Shown: positions 6,233 through 13,675 of the stretch, in pieces
Layout of the letters: each line of letters opens with the position of its first letter
Numbering within the stretch: position 1 is the stretch's first letter
Assembly: GCA_023396555.1 (NCBI GenBank)
Contig: JAEWWC010000243.1
Location: forward strand, 1-22,727
From: Bacillota bacterium
GTDB taxonomy: Bacteria; Bacillota; Clostridia; Christensenellales; SZUA-584
Direction: 5' to 3'
Length of the DNA stretch: 22,727 bases
Notes under the pieces: model-generated
Told to the model about the DNA's origin: nothing
The model's database searches: none
What the model saw: only the letters and a program-made list of their open reading frames with translations
Position numbers and translations under genes: made by a program

Positions 6233-6928
6233 ATGAAAACGATACTGCTTGTCGAAGACGACAAGACGATCGTGATGGGACTGGAATACTCGCTGCAGCA
6301 GGAGGGCTATGGCGTCATCTGCTGCTATAACGTGAAGGATGCGAAAAAAGCCGTGCGTGAGCAGGCGTTCGATCTGGCACTGCTGGATTTGTCGCTCCCG
6401 GACGGCAGCGGCTACGACATCTGCCGCCTCATCCGCTCCGGCGGCGACACGCCCGTCGTGTTCCTGACCGCGCGAGACGAAGAGGTGAACGTGGTGATGG
6501 GGCTGGACATGGGCGCGGACGACTACGTCACCAAGCCGTTCCGTGTGCGCGAGCTGATGTCGCGCATCCGGGGTGCGCTGCGCCGCGCCGAAAAGACGGA
6601 CGAATCCAAGGACGAACTGCGTCTGGGCCGCCTCGTCATCAATACGCGGCAGGCCCGCGTCACCCGGGACGGTGAGGAGTTGTTGCTAACCGCGCTGGAA
6701 TACCGGCTGCTGCTGACGTTCGCTGCCCACCCCGGCCAGATACTCACCCGCACGCAGCTGCTCGAAGGCATCTGGGACATCGCGGGCGACTTCGTGAGCG
6801 ACAACACGCTGTCAGTCTACGTGCGGCGGCTGCGCGAGAAGATAGAGGACGACCCCAATAACCCGGCGCTGATCCACACGGTGCGCGGCCTCGGATACCG
6901 GGCAGGTGAAAACTATGCTGCGCAATAG
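6233..6928 (+). CDS. OmpR-family response regulator
   Basis: This is a 231-residue two-domain regulator. The receiver domain (about 1-115) has the acidic pair Asp 9/Asp 10, phosphoacceptor Asp 52 in LLDLSLPDG, Thr 79 and Lys 101 in YVTKPF. The C-terminal winged helix (about 130-225) has LTALEYRLLLTF, ILTRTQLLEGIWD and the DNTLSVYVRRLREKI recognition helix, then the wing GLGYR. The ATG at 6233 is chosen because the protein then begins directly with MKTILLVEDD; the longer frame from 6143 would cover the promoter. The ribosome site is weak (GGGTGAT). It overlaps the kinase gene by 14 bases and is expected to be phosphorylated by it. The linked transporter suggests control of a BceRS-type peptide or envelope-stress response. 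Confidence 0.93.
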   Translation: MKTILLVEDDKTIVMGLEYSLQQEGYGVICCYNVKDAKKAVREQAFDLALLDLSLPDGSGYDICRLIRSGGDTPVVFLTARDEEVNVVMGLDMGADDYVTKPFRVRELMSRIRGALRRAEKTDESKDELRLGRLVINTRQARVTRDGEELLLTALEYRLLLTFAAHPGQILTRTQLLEGIWDIAGDFVSDNTLSVYVRRLREKIEDDPNNPALIHTVRGLGYRAGENYAAQ

Positions 6929-7904
6929 GGAATTCAAGCATCTCGTGCTGATGCTCACGACCATTGTCGTGGTTACAACGGTGGTCGGTTTTCTGGTCTC
7001 GATTACCACTGGTATCGTCTGTGCCGCATCCGTACTCTGCGTCAGCGCCACCGCCCTGCTGTTCACGCGGCGGCGTTACAGCAACATACAAAAGCTGAAC
7101 GCCTACCTGAAGCGAATCAACAGCGGCAACTACGCGTTGGACGTGCGGGACAACACCGAAGGCGAGCTTTCCATACTCAAATCGGAGATATATAAAGTAA
7201 CGGTGATGCTGCGCGAGCGCAGCGAGCAGCTGGAGCGGGACAAGGTGGCTCTGCAGAATGCGCTGTCCGATATCTCCCACCAGCTCAAAACGCCTATCAC
7301 GTCGATGTTCGTGATGACCGATCTGCTGCTGACGCCGGATTTGCCGGACGACAGGCGGCTCGCGTTCACCGACCGCATCCGCGCGCAGCTGGAACGCCTG
7401 TCATGGCTGGTATCGGCGCTCCTGAAGCTGTCCCGGCTGGATGCCCGTGCCGTCGCATTCAAGCGCGACCGCGTACCCACGCAGCGTCTGCTGAACAAGG
7501 CGCTCACACCGCTGCGCATCCCCGCCGAGCTGAAGAACATCACGCTGCGCGTCCGGGACAACGGCATATCGGTGGACTGCGACGAGAACTGGACCGCCGA
7601 AGCGGTGCTGAACATCGTCAAGAACTGCGTGGAGCACACGCCAGTGGGCGGCGGCATCGACATCGCCTGCACCGAAAACCCGCTGTTCACTCAGATCAGG
7701 GTCGAGGACAGCGGGTCGGGCATCGCCGCGGACGACCTGCCGCACATATTCACCCGCTTCTACCGCGGGCAAAACGCGGCGGACGACAGCGTGGGCATTG
7801 GCCTCGCGATGGCCGCCACCATCGTACAGGAGCAAAACGGCTCCATTGACGCAGGCTCCGCCGCATCGGGCGGCAGCGCGTTCACGATCCGGTTCCCCAA
7901 GTAA
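6915..7904 (+). CDS. Sensor histidine kinase with two membrane helices and almost no outer loop
   Basis: This is a 329-residue kinase. Two helices (about residues 9-29 and 32-51) are joined by only a few residues, so there is no real extracellular sensor domain; this is the intramembrane-sensing layout of BceS-like kinases. A short HAMP-like and coiled region follows, then the H-box SDISHQLKTPI with His 122, the N-box NIVKNCVEHTP, G1 VEDSGSGI, the F-box HIFTRFYRG and G2 GIGLAMA. The ATG at 6915 is preferred over the GTG at 6906 because GGTG (6905-6908) then serves as ribosome site. The gene overlaps the regulator and is followed within 16 bases by the hydrolase gene. In Bce-type systems the transporter itself signals to the kinase; that is a likely but unproven model here. 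Confidence 0.9.
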   Translation: MLRNREFKHLVLMLTTIVVVTTVVGFLVSITTGIVCAASVLCVSATALLFTRRRYSNIQKLNAYLKRINSGNYALDVRDNTEGELSILKSEIYKVTVMLRERSEQLERDKVALQNALSDISHQLKTPITSMFVMTDLLLTPDLPDDRRLAFTDRIRAQLERLSWLVSALLKLSRLDARAVAFKRDRVPTQRLLNKALTPLRIPAELKNITLRVRDNGISVDCDENWTAEAVLNIVKNCVEHTPVGGGIDIACTENPLFTQIRVEDSGSGIAADDLPHIFTRFYRGQNAADDSVGIGLAMAATIVQEQNGSIDAGSAASGGSAFTIRFPK

Positions 7905-7919
7905 ACAAGGAGGACAGGC

Positions 7920-8585
7920 ATGTACGTTGAATCCGACGGCATCCGGCTGTATTACGAGAAAACGGGCGATGGGCCGCCGCTGATCATGCTGCACGGCAAT
8001 GGCGAAACGCACCACATATTTGACGAAGCCGTCCGTGATCTCCGTGAGCACTTTACTGTCTATTCGGTGGACACGCGCGGCCACGGCCAAAGCTCCCCCG
8101 TCACGGAATACCACTATGACGCCATGGCGCAAGATATATACCACTTCATCACGGAGCTTGGTATCCAGAGGCCGATGTTATACGGTTTCAGCGACGGCGG
8201 CATCGTGGGGCTGCTGCTCTCGATCCGGCATCCCGGCCTGCTGTCGCAGCTGGTCGCCAGCGGCGCGAACACAGAGCCTTCGGGCGTAAAGAAACACTGG
8301 CTGCTCCTCTTCCGAATAATATACGCGGTGTCCCGCTCACCTCAGATGAAGCTGATGCTGACCCAACCGCACATCACGCCGGCCGAACTGCGAACCATAA
8401 CCACACCCACACTGCTCACTGCGGGCAGACGCGACATGATTTCAGAGCATCACACGCGGATGATCCATGAAGCCATTCCGGACAGCGAGCTTTTCATCGT
8501 CCACGGCGCGACGCACAGCAGCTATATCGTGCACAGCAACGAAATCGCCGCGCTGCTGCTTGACAGGTTCGCGAAAGAGGCATAA
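7920..8585 (+). CDS. Alpha/beta hydrolase
   Basis: This 221-residue cytosolic protein has the alpha/beta hydrolase fold. The oxyanion-hole segment is HGNG (residues 25-28), the nucleophile elbow is YGFSDGG with Ser 91, the acid is probably Asp 172 in TAGRRDM, and the base His 199 in HGATHSSYI, so the catalytic triad is complete. AGGAGGAC lies just before the ATG. It follows the kinase gene by 15 bases with no terminator between, so it is probably co-transcribed with the two-component genes. The substrate is unknown. Its place between the kinase and the ABC transporter suggests a role in the same response, for example on a lipid, ester or peptide antibiotic, but this is only context. Confidence 0.9.
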   Translation: MYVESDGIRLYYEKTGDGPPLIMLHGNGETHHIFDEAVRDLREHFTVYSVDTRGHGQSSPVTEYHYDAMAQDIYHFITELGIQRPMLYGFSDGGIVGLLLSIRHPGLLSQLVASGANTEPSGVKKHWLLLFRIIYAVSRSPQMKLMLTQPHITPAELRTITTPTLLTAGRRDMISEHHTRMIHEAIPDSELFIVHGATHSSYIVHSNEIAALLLDRFAKEA

Positions 8586-8614
8586 TCAACTCCGCTGCAT
8601 TTGTTTTTGGCTCC

Positions 8615-8673
8615 TGACAAAGCCGAAGCGTCATGTGACAAAATCGTCATCTTCGCTGTCACCGCGTTGTCAT
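8615..8673 (+). promoter_or_regulatory. Cluster of TGACA/GTCA half-sites before the ABC transporter genes
   Basis: TGACAAAATCGTCAT (8636-8650) repeats the operator before the response regulator: TGACAA and GTCAT are kept, and only the 4 bases between differ in part. More half-sites flank it: TGACAA at 8615, GTCAT at 8630, TGTCAC at 8657 and TTGTCATG at 8668. GTGACA (8635-8640) and TGTCAC (8657-8662) also form a perfect wider inverted repeat. A -10-like TATCAT is at 8684-8689, but no good -35 is seen, again fitting positive control. Confidence 0.5.
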
Positions 8674-8719
8674 GTGTGCGTTGTATCATGGCCGCATAGA
8701 AAAGTTTAAGGAGCCGTTT

Positions 8720-9403
8720 ATGGAAATATTAAGAGTCGAAAATCTCACAAAAGTATACGGGACGGGCGAAGCCGCTGTGCGCGCGCTGGATGGTGTCAGC
8801 TTCTCCGTTCAGAAGGGCGAATTCGTCGCCATCGTCGGTTCGTCCGGTTCGGGCAAATCAACGCTGCTACATATACTCGGCGGTGTGGACCGCCCCACCT
8901 CCGGCAAGGTGTTCGTGGACAACACGGACATCTATGCTCTGAACGAGACCAATCTCGCAATATTCCGCCGCCGCCAGGTGGGCCTGATCTACCAGTTCTA
9001 CAACCTGATCCCCGTGCTGGATGTGGAGGAAAACATCACACTGCCGCTGCTGCTGGACGGACGCAAGCCGGATAAAACGCAGCTCGGCAGCGTATTCGCG
9101 CTGCTGGGGCTGGAAGACCGCAAGAAGCATCTGCCCAACCAGCTGTCGGGCGGACAGCAGCAGCGCGTCTCTATCGGGCGCGCGCTGGTCAACAGTCCCG
9201 CGCTGGTGCTGGCCGACGAGCCCACCGGCAATCTGGACAGCAAGAACAGCGCGGACATCATCTCGCTGCTGCGCCACTCCAACCAGAAATATAACCAGAC
9301 GCTGATACTGATCACGCACGACATGAACATCGCGCTGCAGGCGAACCGCATCATCAGCCTGGAAGACGGGCGCATCACCCGGGACGAGGTGACTCGCAAA
9401 TGA
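8720..9403 (+). CDS. ABC transporter ATP-binding protein (MacB/LolD/BceA type)
   Basis: This is a 227-residue ATPase. Walker A GSSGSGKS is at residues 40-47, Q-loop YQFYNLIP, signature LSGGQQQR from 142, Walker B with D-loop LVLADEPTGNLD ending at 173, and switch His in THD. The Gln-rich signature and the YQFYNLIP segment are typical of the exporter-like family that pairs with FtsX-type permeases. The ATG at 8720 follows AAGGAG by 6 bases; the frame also extends upstream to 8672, but that part has no ribosome site and covers the operator cluster. Its stop overlaps the permease start by 4 bases (ATGA). It likely drives removal or release of peptides or lipoproteins at the membrane. Confidence 0.93.
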   Translation: MEILRVENLTKVYGTGEAAVRALDGVSFSVQKGEFVAIVGSSGSGKSTLLHILGGVDRPTSGKVFVDNTDIYALNETNLAIFRRRQVGLIYQFYNLIPVLDVEENITLPLLLDGRKPDKTQLGSVFALLGLEDRKKHLPNQLSGGQQQRVSIGRALVNSPALVLADEPTGNLDSKNSADIISLLRHSNQKYNQTLILITHDMNIALQANRIISLEDGRITRDEVTRK

Positions 9404-12051
9404 ATGTGATGAAGAGCTTTACGCTGCGCAGTCTGTCCCGCAACAAGAAGCGAACGGCTGTCACCATTATCGGCGTCATCATATCCGCCGCAATGATTAC
9501 TGCGGTCACCACATTCTTCGCTTCGTTTCTCAGCCTTTTGCAGCGCAGTGTCATCGCCGATCAGGGCAACTGGCACGCAGTGATACAGAATGTTTCCGCG
9601 GATAGTCTGGGCGTCATTGAACGGAGCGGCACAGCGGATGCCGCCATATACAACCGCGAGCTGGGCTGCGCGCTGATCGACGGCGAGAATACCTCCGACA
9701 CCAACGCCAAGCCGTATCTGATCGTCCAGCAGTACAATACGCCGGGCTTTGACCAGATGTCCGTTAAGCTGGCCTCCGGACGGCTGCCGCAGAGCAGCGG
9801 CGAGGTGATTGTCTCGGAAAACCTTGCCCGCGGTACGGACACTTCGTACAGCATCGGCGATGAGATCACTCTTGAGCTGGGCCATCGCTTTACACCGGAT
9901 GGCGCACAGCTTAAGGACAATGACTTTTATTACTATGAAACCAACGAGGAAGGCACGGAAACCTTCACCGAGGTATTCAAGCCGGAGCGCAAGATGACGT
10001 TCACCGTTGTCGGCATCATGGAAGCGCCCACGTTTGAGCTCAGCTGGAGTGCGGGCTTCGGCGTGCTGGGCTACATTGATACGGCAACTCTGTCGGCGGA
10101 CGACACCGTCAACGTGTACCTTACGGTGCCGAACCCGGACCGCGGCATGTTCACAACGGTGCCTGCTCTGGCCGAGGAAGCGGGCGTCTCCGCGGACTAT
10201 GTGCAGTTCAACAACGACCTGCTTCGCTACAGCGGCATCGTGCGTGATGACAACACCTACGATTTTTTGATGGGCTTTGCGGGAGTCATCATCATCATCG
10301 TCATGGTCGCGTCCATATCGCTGATTTACAACGCGTTTGCGATATCCGTATCGGAACGCACGCGGCAACTGGGCCTCTTGTCCAGCGTGGGTGCCACCAA
10401 GCGCCAGAAACGCACCAGCGTTTACTTTGAAGGTTTGTTCATCGGTGCCATCGGCGTCCCGCTCGGCATACTCGCGGGCATCGGCGGCATGGCCGTCACG
10501 CTGGCTGCGATACAGCCGCTGCTGGCAAACTTCTTCAACGTATCGGAAGGCCTCACCCTGTCACTCGTGGTGATGCCCATCGCGCTGATCGCCGACGCTG
10601 TGCTGTCTGCCGTGACGATATTTATCTCCGTGTGGATTCCGGCAAGGCGTGCGTCACGCATCACGCCCGTCGATGCCATCCGCCAGTCGGGCGATATCCG
10701 GCTGACCCGGCGCGTGGTGCGTACATCGAAGCTGACGCGGGCGTTATTCGGCTTTGAAGCCGAGGTAGCGCTGAAAAACTTAAAGCGCAACCGTCGCAAA
10801 TACCGCTCCACCGTAATCTCTTTGGTCATCAGTCTTGTGCTGTTCCTGACAGTGTCCACCTATGCCCAGATGACGACGTTTATCTCCGGTGCGACCAATT
10901 ACGGCACCAACTACGATATCAGCGTCAACTATCAGCACATGAACGACACCGAACGCGAAAACCTCACCCAGCAGGTCCAGGCACTGGACGGTATCACAGG
11001 CTATACCCGCACCGCCGACCTGATCGGTTACGTGCCCGTCACGGCAGACCAGCTGACCGAATATTCCAAACAGTTGGCCATGTATCCGGAGGGCGGCGAC
11101 TTTACGGTGAGTATAGTGAGTCTGGACGACAGCAGCTTTGCGGAATACGCAAAGGCTGTCGGCGTCAACCCGGTCGATTACACCGACCCGCAGCATCCGA
11201 AAGCCATACTCATCAACCATGGGCAGGATTATATACCGTCCGAAGGCGGCAGCCTGAAAAAAGCCTCGGGCGATATACTGAACGTGCGTCCGGGCGACAG
11301 CTTCCCGTTCACCGTCGGCGACCTGCCGCAGGATGCCTCTCAGCCGGAGCAGGCTGTCTCGTTTGAACTCAGCGTCGGCGCGGTGACAGACGAGCGCCCC
11401 ATGGGTAAACTGATACAGGGCTTCTATGCGCCGTCGGTTGTGGTCAGCGAGCCTGTGTTCGATGCTTTTACAAAAAATCTGAGCGGCGATGAAATTCGAA
11501 ATTATGTGGGTTACTCGGATTTCATGACGACGGACGACGACGTACTGCTGGAGAAGGACCTGACCGGGCTGAACGAGCGCGTGCAGAAGGGCTACTACAT
11601 TTACAACATCCACAGCGCGGCTCGTGCCGAACAGAGCTTGTCCGCGTTCCTCGGGGTGTTCGTCTATGGCTTCATCACGCTGATCAGTCTCATCTGCATC
11701 GCGAACATATTCAATACGGTGTCCACCAGCATCGCGCTGCGCCGCCGGGAGTTCGCCATGCTGCGCTCGGTGGGCATGACGCCGGGCAGCTTCAACCGCA
11801 TGGTGCGTTTCGAGAGCATATTCTACGGGCTCAAAGGGCTGCTGTGGGGCCTCCCCATCAGCGTGTTCATCGCGTGGGTGCTCTACCGCCTGCAGCTGTC
11901 GGTGCTGTCCTCCGGCTTCACGCTGCCGTGGGTCAGCTACGGTTTCGGTGTGCTGATGATACTCATCATTGTTTTCTCCACGATGATGTACGCCACACAC
12001 CGCATCAAGAAGGAGAATATCATCGACGCTCTGAAGGAGGAGAACATATAA
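9400..12051 (+). CDS. Large FtsX-type ABC transporter permease
   Basis: This 883-residue membrane protein is built as two similar halves. Helices lie at about 16-42, 290-312, 345-370 and 386-414, then at 467-490, 748-772, 808-830 and 846-870. Large extracytoplasmic domains fill about 45-285 and 492-745. Each half ends in an FtsX domain; the repeated motif is visible as RTRQLGLLSSVGATKRQ in the first and RRREFAMLRSVGMTPGSF in the second. It is larger than a typical BceB (about 650 residues, one big outer domain) and is nearer the two-lobed FtsX permeases. It starts inside the ATPase stop codon, so the two are translationally coupled. The partner kinase suggests a stress or antimicrobial-peptide role; the substrate is not known. 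Confidence 0.9.
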   Translation: MNVMKSFTLRSLSRNKKRTAVTIIGVIISAAMITAVTTFFASFLSLLQRSVIADQGNWHAVIQNVSADSLGVIERSGTADAAIYNRELGCALIDGENTSDTNAKPYLIVQQYNTPGFDQMSVKLASGRLPQSSGEVIVSENLARGTDTSYSIGDEITLELGHRFTPDGAQLKDNDFYYYETNEEGTETFTEVFKPERKMTFTVVGIMEAPTFELSWSAGFGVLGYIDTATLSADDTVNVYLTVPNPDRGMFTTVPALAEEAGVSADYVQFNNDLLRYSGIVRDDNTYDFLMGFAGVIIIIVMVASISLIYNAFAISVSERTRQLGLLSSVGATKRQKRTSVYFEGLFIGAIGVPLGILAGIGGMAVTLAAIQPLLANFFNVSEGLTLSLVVMPIALIADAVLSAVTIFISVWIPARRASRITPVDAIRQSGDIRLTRRVVRTSKLTRALFGFEAEVALKNLKRNRRKYRSTVISLVISLVLFLTVSTYAQMTTFISGATNYGTNYDISVNYQHMNDTERENLTQQVQALDGITGYTRTADLIGYVPVTADQLTEYSKQLAMYPEGGDFTVSIVSLDDSSFAEYAKAVGVNPVDYTDPQHPKAILINHGQDYIPSEGGSLKKASGDILNVRPGDSFPFTVGDLPQDASQPEQAVSFELSVGAVTDERPMGKLIQGFYAPSVVVSEPVFDAFTKNLSGDEIRNYVGYSDFMTTDDDVLLEKDLTGLNERVQKGYYIYNIHSAARAEQSLSAFLGVFVYGFITLISLICIANIFNTVSTSIALRRREFAMLRSVGMTPGSFNRMVRFESIFYGLKGLLWGLPISVFIAWVLYRLQLSVLSSGFTLPWVSYGFGVLMILIIVFSTMMYATHRIKKENIIDALKEENI

Positions 12052-12064
12052 TCCAACGGCAGTT

Positions 12065-12107
12065 AAAGCCCCTCTGCAGCGCTTTCAACAGAGGGGCTTT
12101 TTCTTCT
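12065..12107 (+). terminator. Strong intrinsic terminator after the permease gene
   Basis: AAAGCCCCTCTG (12065-12076) pairs perfectly over 12 bp with CAGAGGGGCTTT (12089-12100), with a 12-base loop and a T-rich tail (TTTTTCTTCTC). It ends the envelope-response module and separates it from the mreC promoter. Confidence 0.9.
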
Positions 12108-12144
12108 CTTTTGTGGAATAAATGTAAACATACCGGACGCGTGT

Positions 12145-12172
12145 TTTACATGTTCCTTTTTTATGTTATAAT
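12145..12172 (+). promoter_or_regulatory. Sigma-A promoter of mreCD
   Basis: TTTACA (12145-12150), a 16-base spacer and TATAAT (12167-12172) preceded by the extended -10 TG (12164-12165). The leader to the mreC start is about 30 bases. Confidence 0.75.
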
Positions 12173-12209
12173 ACGCCCAGTGCGGTCATGGGCCGCTTAA
12201 GGAGAAAGC

Positions 12210-13061
12210 ATGCAGTTTTGGCGCAACCGTCCACTGATGATCACGATCATCGTGGTCATCATATTGCTTGTCGTGCTGATCGTCACGGCGGGCGAAAACA
12301 ACATGTCGGGTACGGAGAGCTTCGTCGGAAGCGTGTTCTCGCCCGTTCAGCGCGCGCTTTATTCCGCGACAGACGCCATCGGAGACTTTTTTGAACGCAT
12401 GTTCGCTGGCAGCGATCTACAGACGGAAAACTTGGAGCTTCGCGCCCGTGTGGCCGAGCTGGAGGGCCAGCTTGCCGATTACAACGAGATCAAAGCGGAA
12501 AACGATCGTTTAAGCGCGCTGCTCAATTTTGATTCCACATCGCTCGGGCTCGAGTCTGTAACAGCCCGCGTCATCGGCAGAGCGCCAGGCCACTGGTTCA
12601 ACATATTTATCATCGACGCCGGGCTCGCGCAGGGCATCCAAGTGAACATGCCCGTCGTTAACGGAGACGGCTTGGTGGGCCGCGTCGTGGACGTAGGTGC
12701 GGGCTTCAGCCGCGTGATGGCCATCATTGACTCATCCAGCGGCGTGGACGGTATCGTTGAGCGCACGCGCGACTACGGTATACTCACCGGTCTGGCTGGT
12801 TCAGGAGACGAAGAAGCGCAGCTGGAGATGGGCAATCTGCCGTTGGACGCCGATCTGATGCCGGGCGATACCGTCATCACCTCCGGACTGGCCGGCATAT
12901 TCCCCAAGGGCATAGCCATCGGCGAGGTGACCGAAGTGCGCCCCAGCAAGGACGGCATGCGCAATCAGGCCGTCGTGACCCCCTGGGTGGATTTCGGGCA
13001 TCTGGAAGAGGTGCGGATCATCACCACCAAACTCATCGATATAGAAGAGGCGCTGGAATGA
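12210..13061 (+). CDS. mreC: Rod shape-determining protein MreC
   Basis: This is a 283-residue bitopic membrane protein. A short basic N-terminus, one helix (about 10-27), a coiled-coil (about 68-105, with QTENLELRARVAELEGQL) and a beta-rich outer domain follow the family layout. Recognisable blocks are VIGRAPGHWFNIFIIDAG, the NGDGLVGRVVDVG segment, SSGVDGIVERTRDYGILTG, and MPGDTVITSGLAGIFPKGIAIG. MreC scaffolds the elongasome, linking MreB and MreD to peptidoglycan synthases. AAGGAGA lies 6 bases before the ATG. It overlaps mreD by 4 bases. mreB is not immediately upstream, since a terminator and promoter lie there instead. Confidence 0.96.
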   Translation: MQFWRNRPLMITIIVVIILLVVLIVTAGENNMSGTESFVGSVFSPVQRALYSATDAIGDFFERMFAGSDLQTENLELRARVAELEGQLADYNEIKAENDRLSALLNFDSTSLGLESVTARVIGRAPGHWFNIFIIDAGLAQGIQVNMPVVNGDGLVGRVVDVGAGFSRVMAIIDSSSGVDGIVERTRDYGILTGLAGSGDEEAQLEMGNLPLDADLMPGDTVITSGLAGIFPKGIAIGEVTEVRPSKDGMRNQAVVTPWVDFGHLEEVRIITTKLIDIEEALE

Positions 13062-13582
13062 GATACCTCTTTCTCGCGGTCACCGTCGTGATCGATCTCA
13101 TATTCACCGGCGCCGTATTTCCCAATATCAATATCATGGGTATAGCGCCGGACATCGTCATCTGCACGATGGCATCCCTCGCCGCGCTGGAGAAAAGCAT
13201 GATACCGGCGGGCGTTGGTCTCATCTGCGGGCTCGCGCTGGATATCATGTTTACCGGTGCGATCGGGTTCTACACGCTCCCCTACTTTGTGGTCGGCATG
13301 GGCCTTTATTTCGTCAGCAGCCGCTTCCGTTATATTGATCCTGTACTGCTGCCCGAAGCGTTCGCGGTGGGTGCTTATTTTATCAAGGAGATGGTGATGG
13401 CGCTGCTGGCCTATATGCTGGGACTCAACCTCTCGATCGGCCACCGCTTCCTGCGTTTCATACTGCCCGAAATGCTGGCGACCGGCATACTCATGCTGCT
13501 CATCCATCTCATATTCAGACGCCTTTACCGATCCGGCTCCATCCGTCCCAAAGGCATGGAAGACCTTAAAAAGCTGCTTTAA
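13058..13582 (+). CDS. mreD: Rod shape-determining protein MreD
   Basis: This 174-residue protein is almost all membrane helices (about five or six) with a short basic C-terminal tail, the usual MreD layout. The motifs PDIVICTMASLAALEK and GLALDIMFTGAIGFYTLPYF match the family's conserved P-(D/N) and G-x-x-x-D regions. It starts in the mreC stop (ATGA overlap) and is therefore translationally coupled. MreD works with MreC in cell elongation. There is no clear terminator after it; a new promoter precedes the next gene. Confidence 0.92.
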   Translation: MRYLFLAVTVVIDLIFTGAVFPNINIMGIAPDIVICTMASLAALEKSMIPAGVGLICGLALDIMFTGAIGFYTLPYFVVGMGLYFVSSRFRYIDPVLLPEAFAVGAYFIKEMVMALLAYMLGLNLSIGHRFLRFILPEMLATGILMLLIHLIFRRLYRSGSIRPKGMEDLKKLL

Positions 13583-13605
13583 TTGTAAATATATTGTTAC
13601 CTCCT

Positions 13606-13634
13606 TTGATGCCTCCGTTTTCAAATGTTATAAT
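13606..13634 (+). promoter_or_regulatory. Promoter of the LCP gene
   Basis: TTGATG (13606-13611), a 17-base spacer and TATAAT (13629-13634) with an extended-10 TG, the same ATGTTATAAT context as at mreC. It lies 42 bases before the chosen LCP start. Confidence 0.65.
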
Positions 13635-13675
13635 GTCTGCAATAAATGCATTTGTGTATTATGGGAGCCCGCGAT

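Noticed and set aside
8998..10368. Long open frame of 456 codons on the minus strand
   Set aside because: It is antisense to the ABC ATPase and permease genes, which carry clear motifs. Its His- and Arg-rich composition is typical of antisense frames in GC-rich genes. The same applies to the frames at 10780-12000, 15771-16730, 18404-19528 and 20420-21460.
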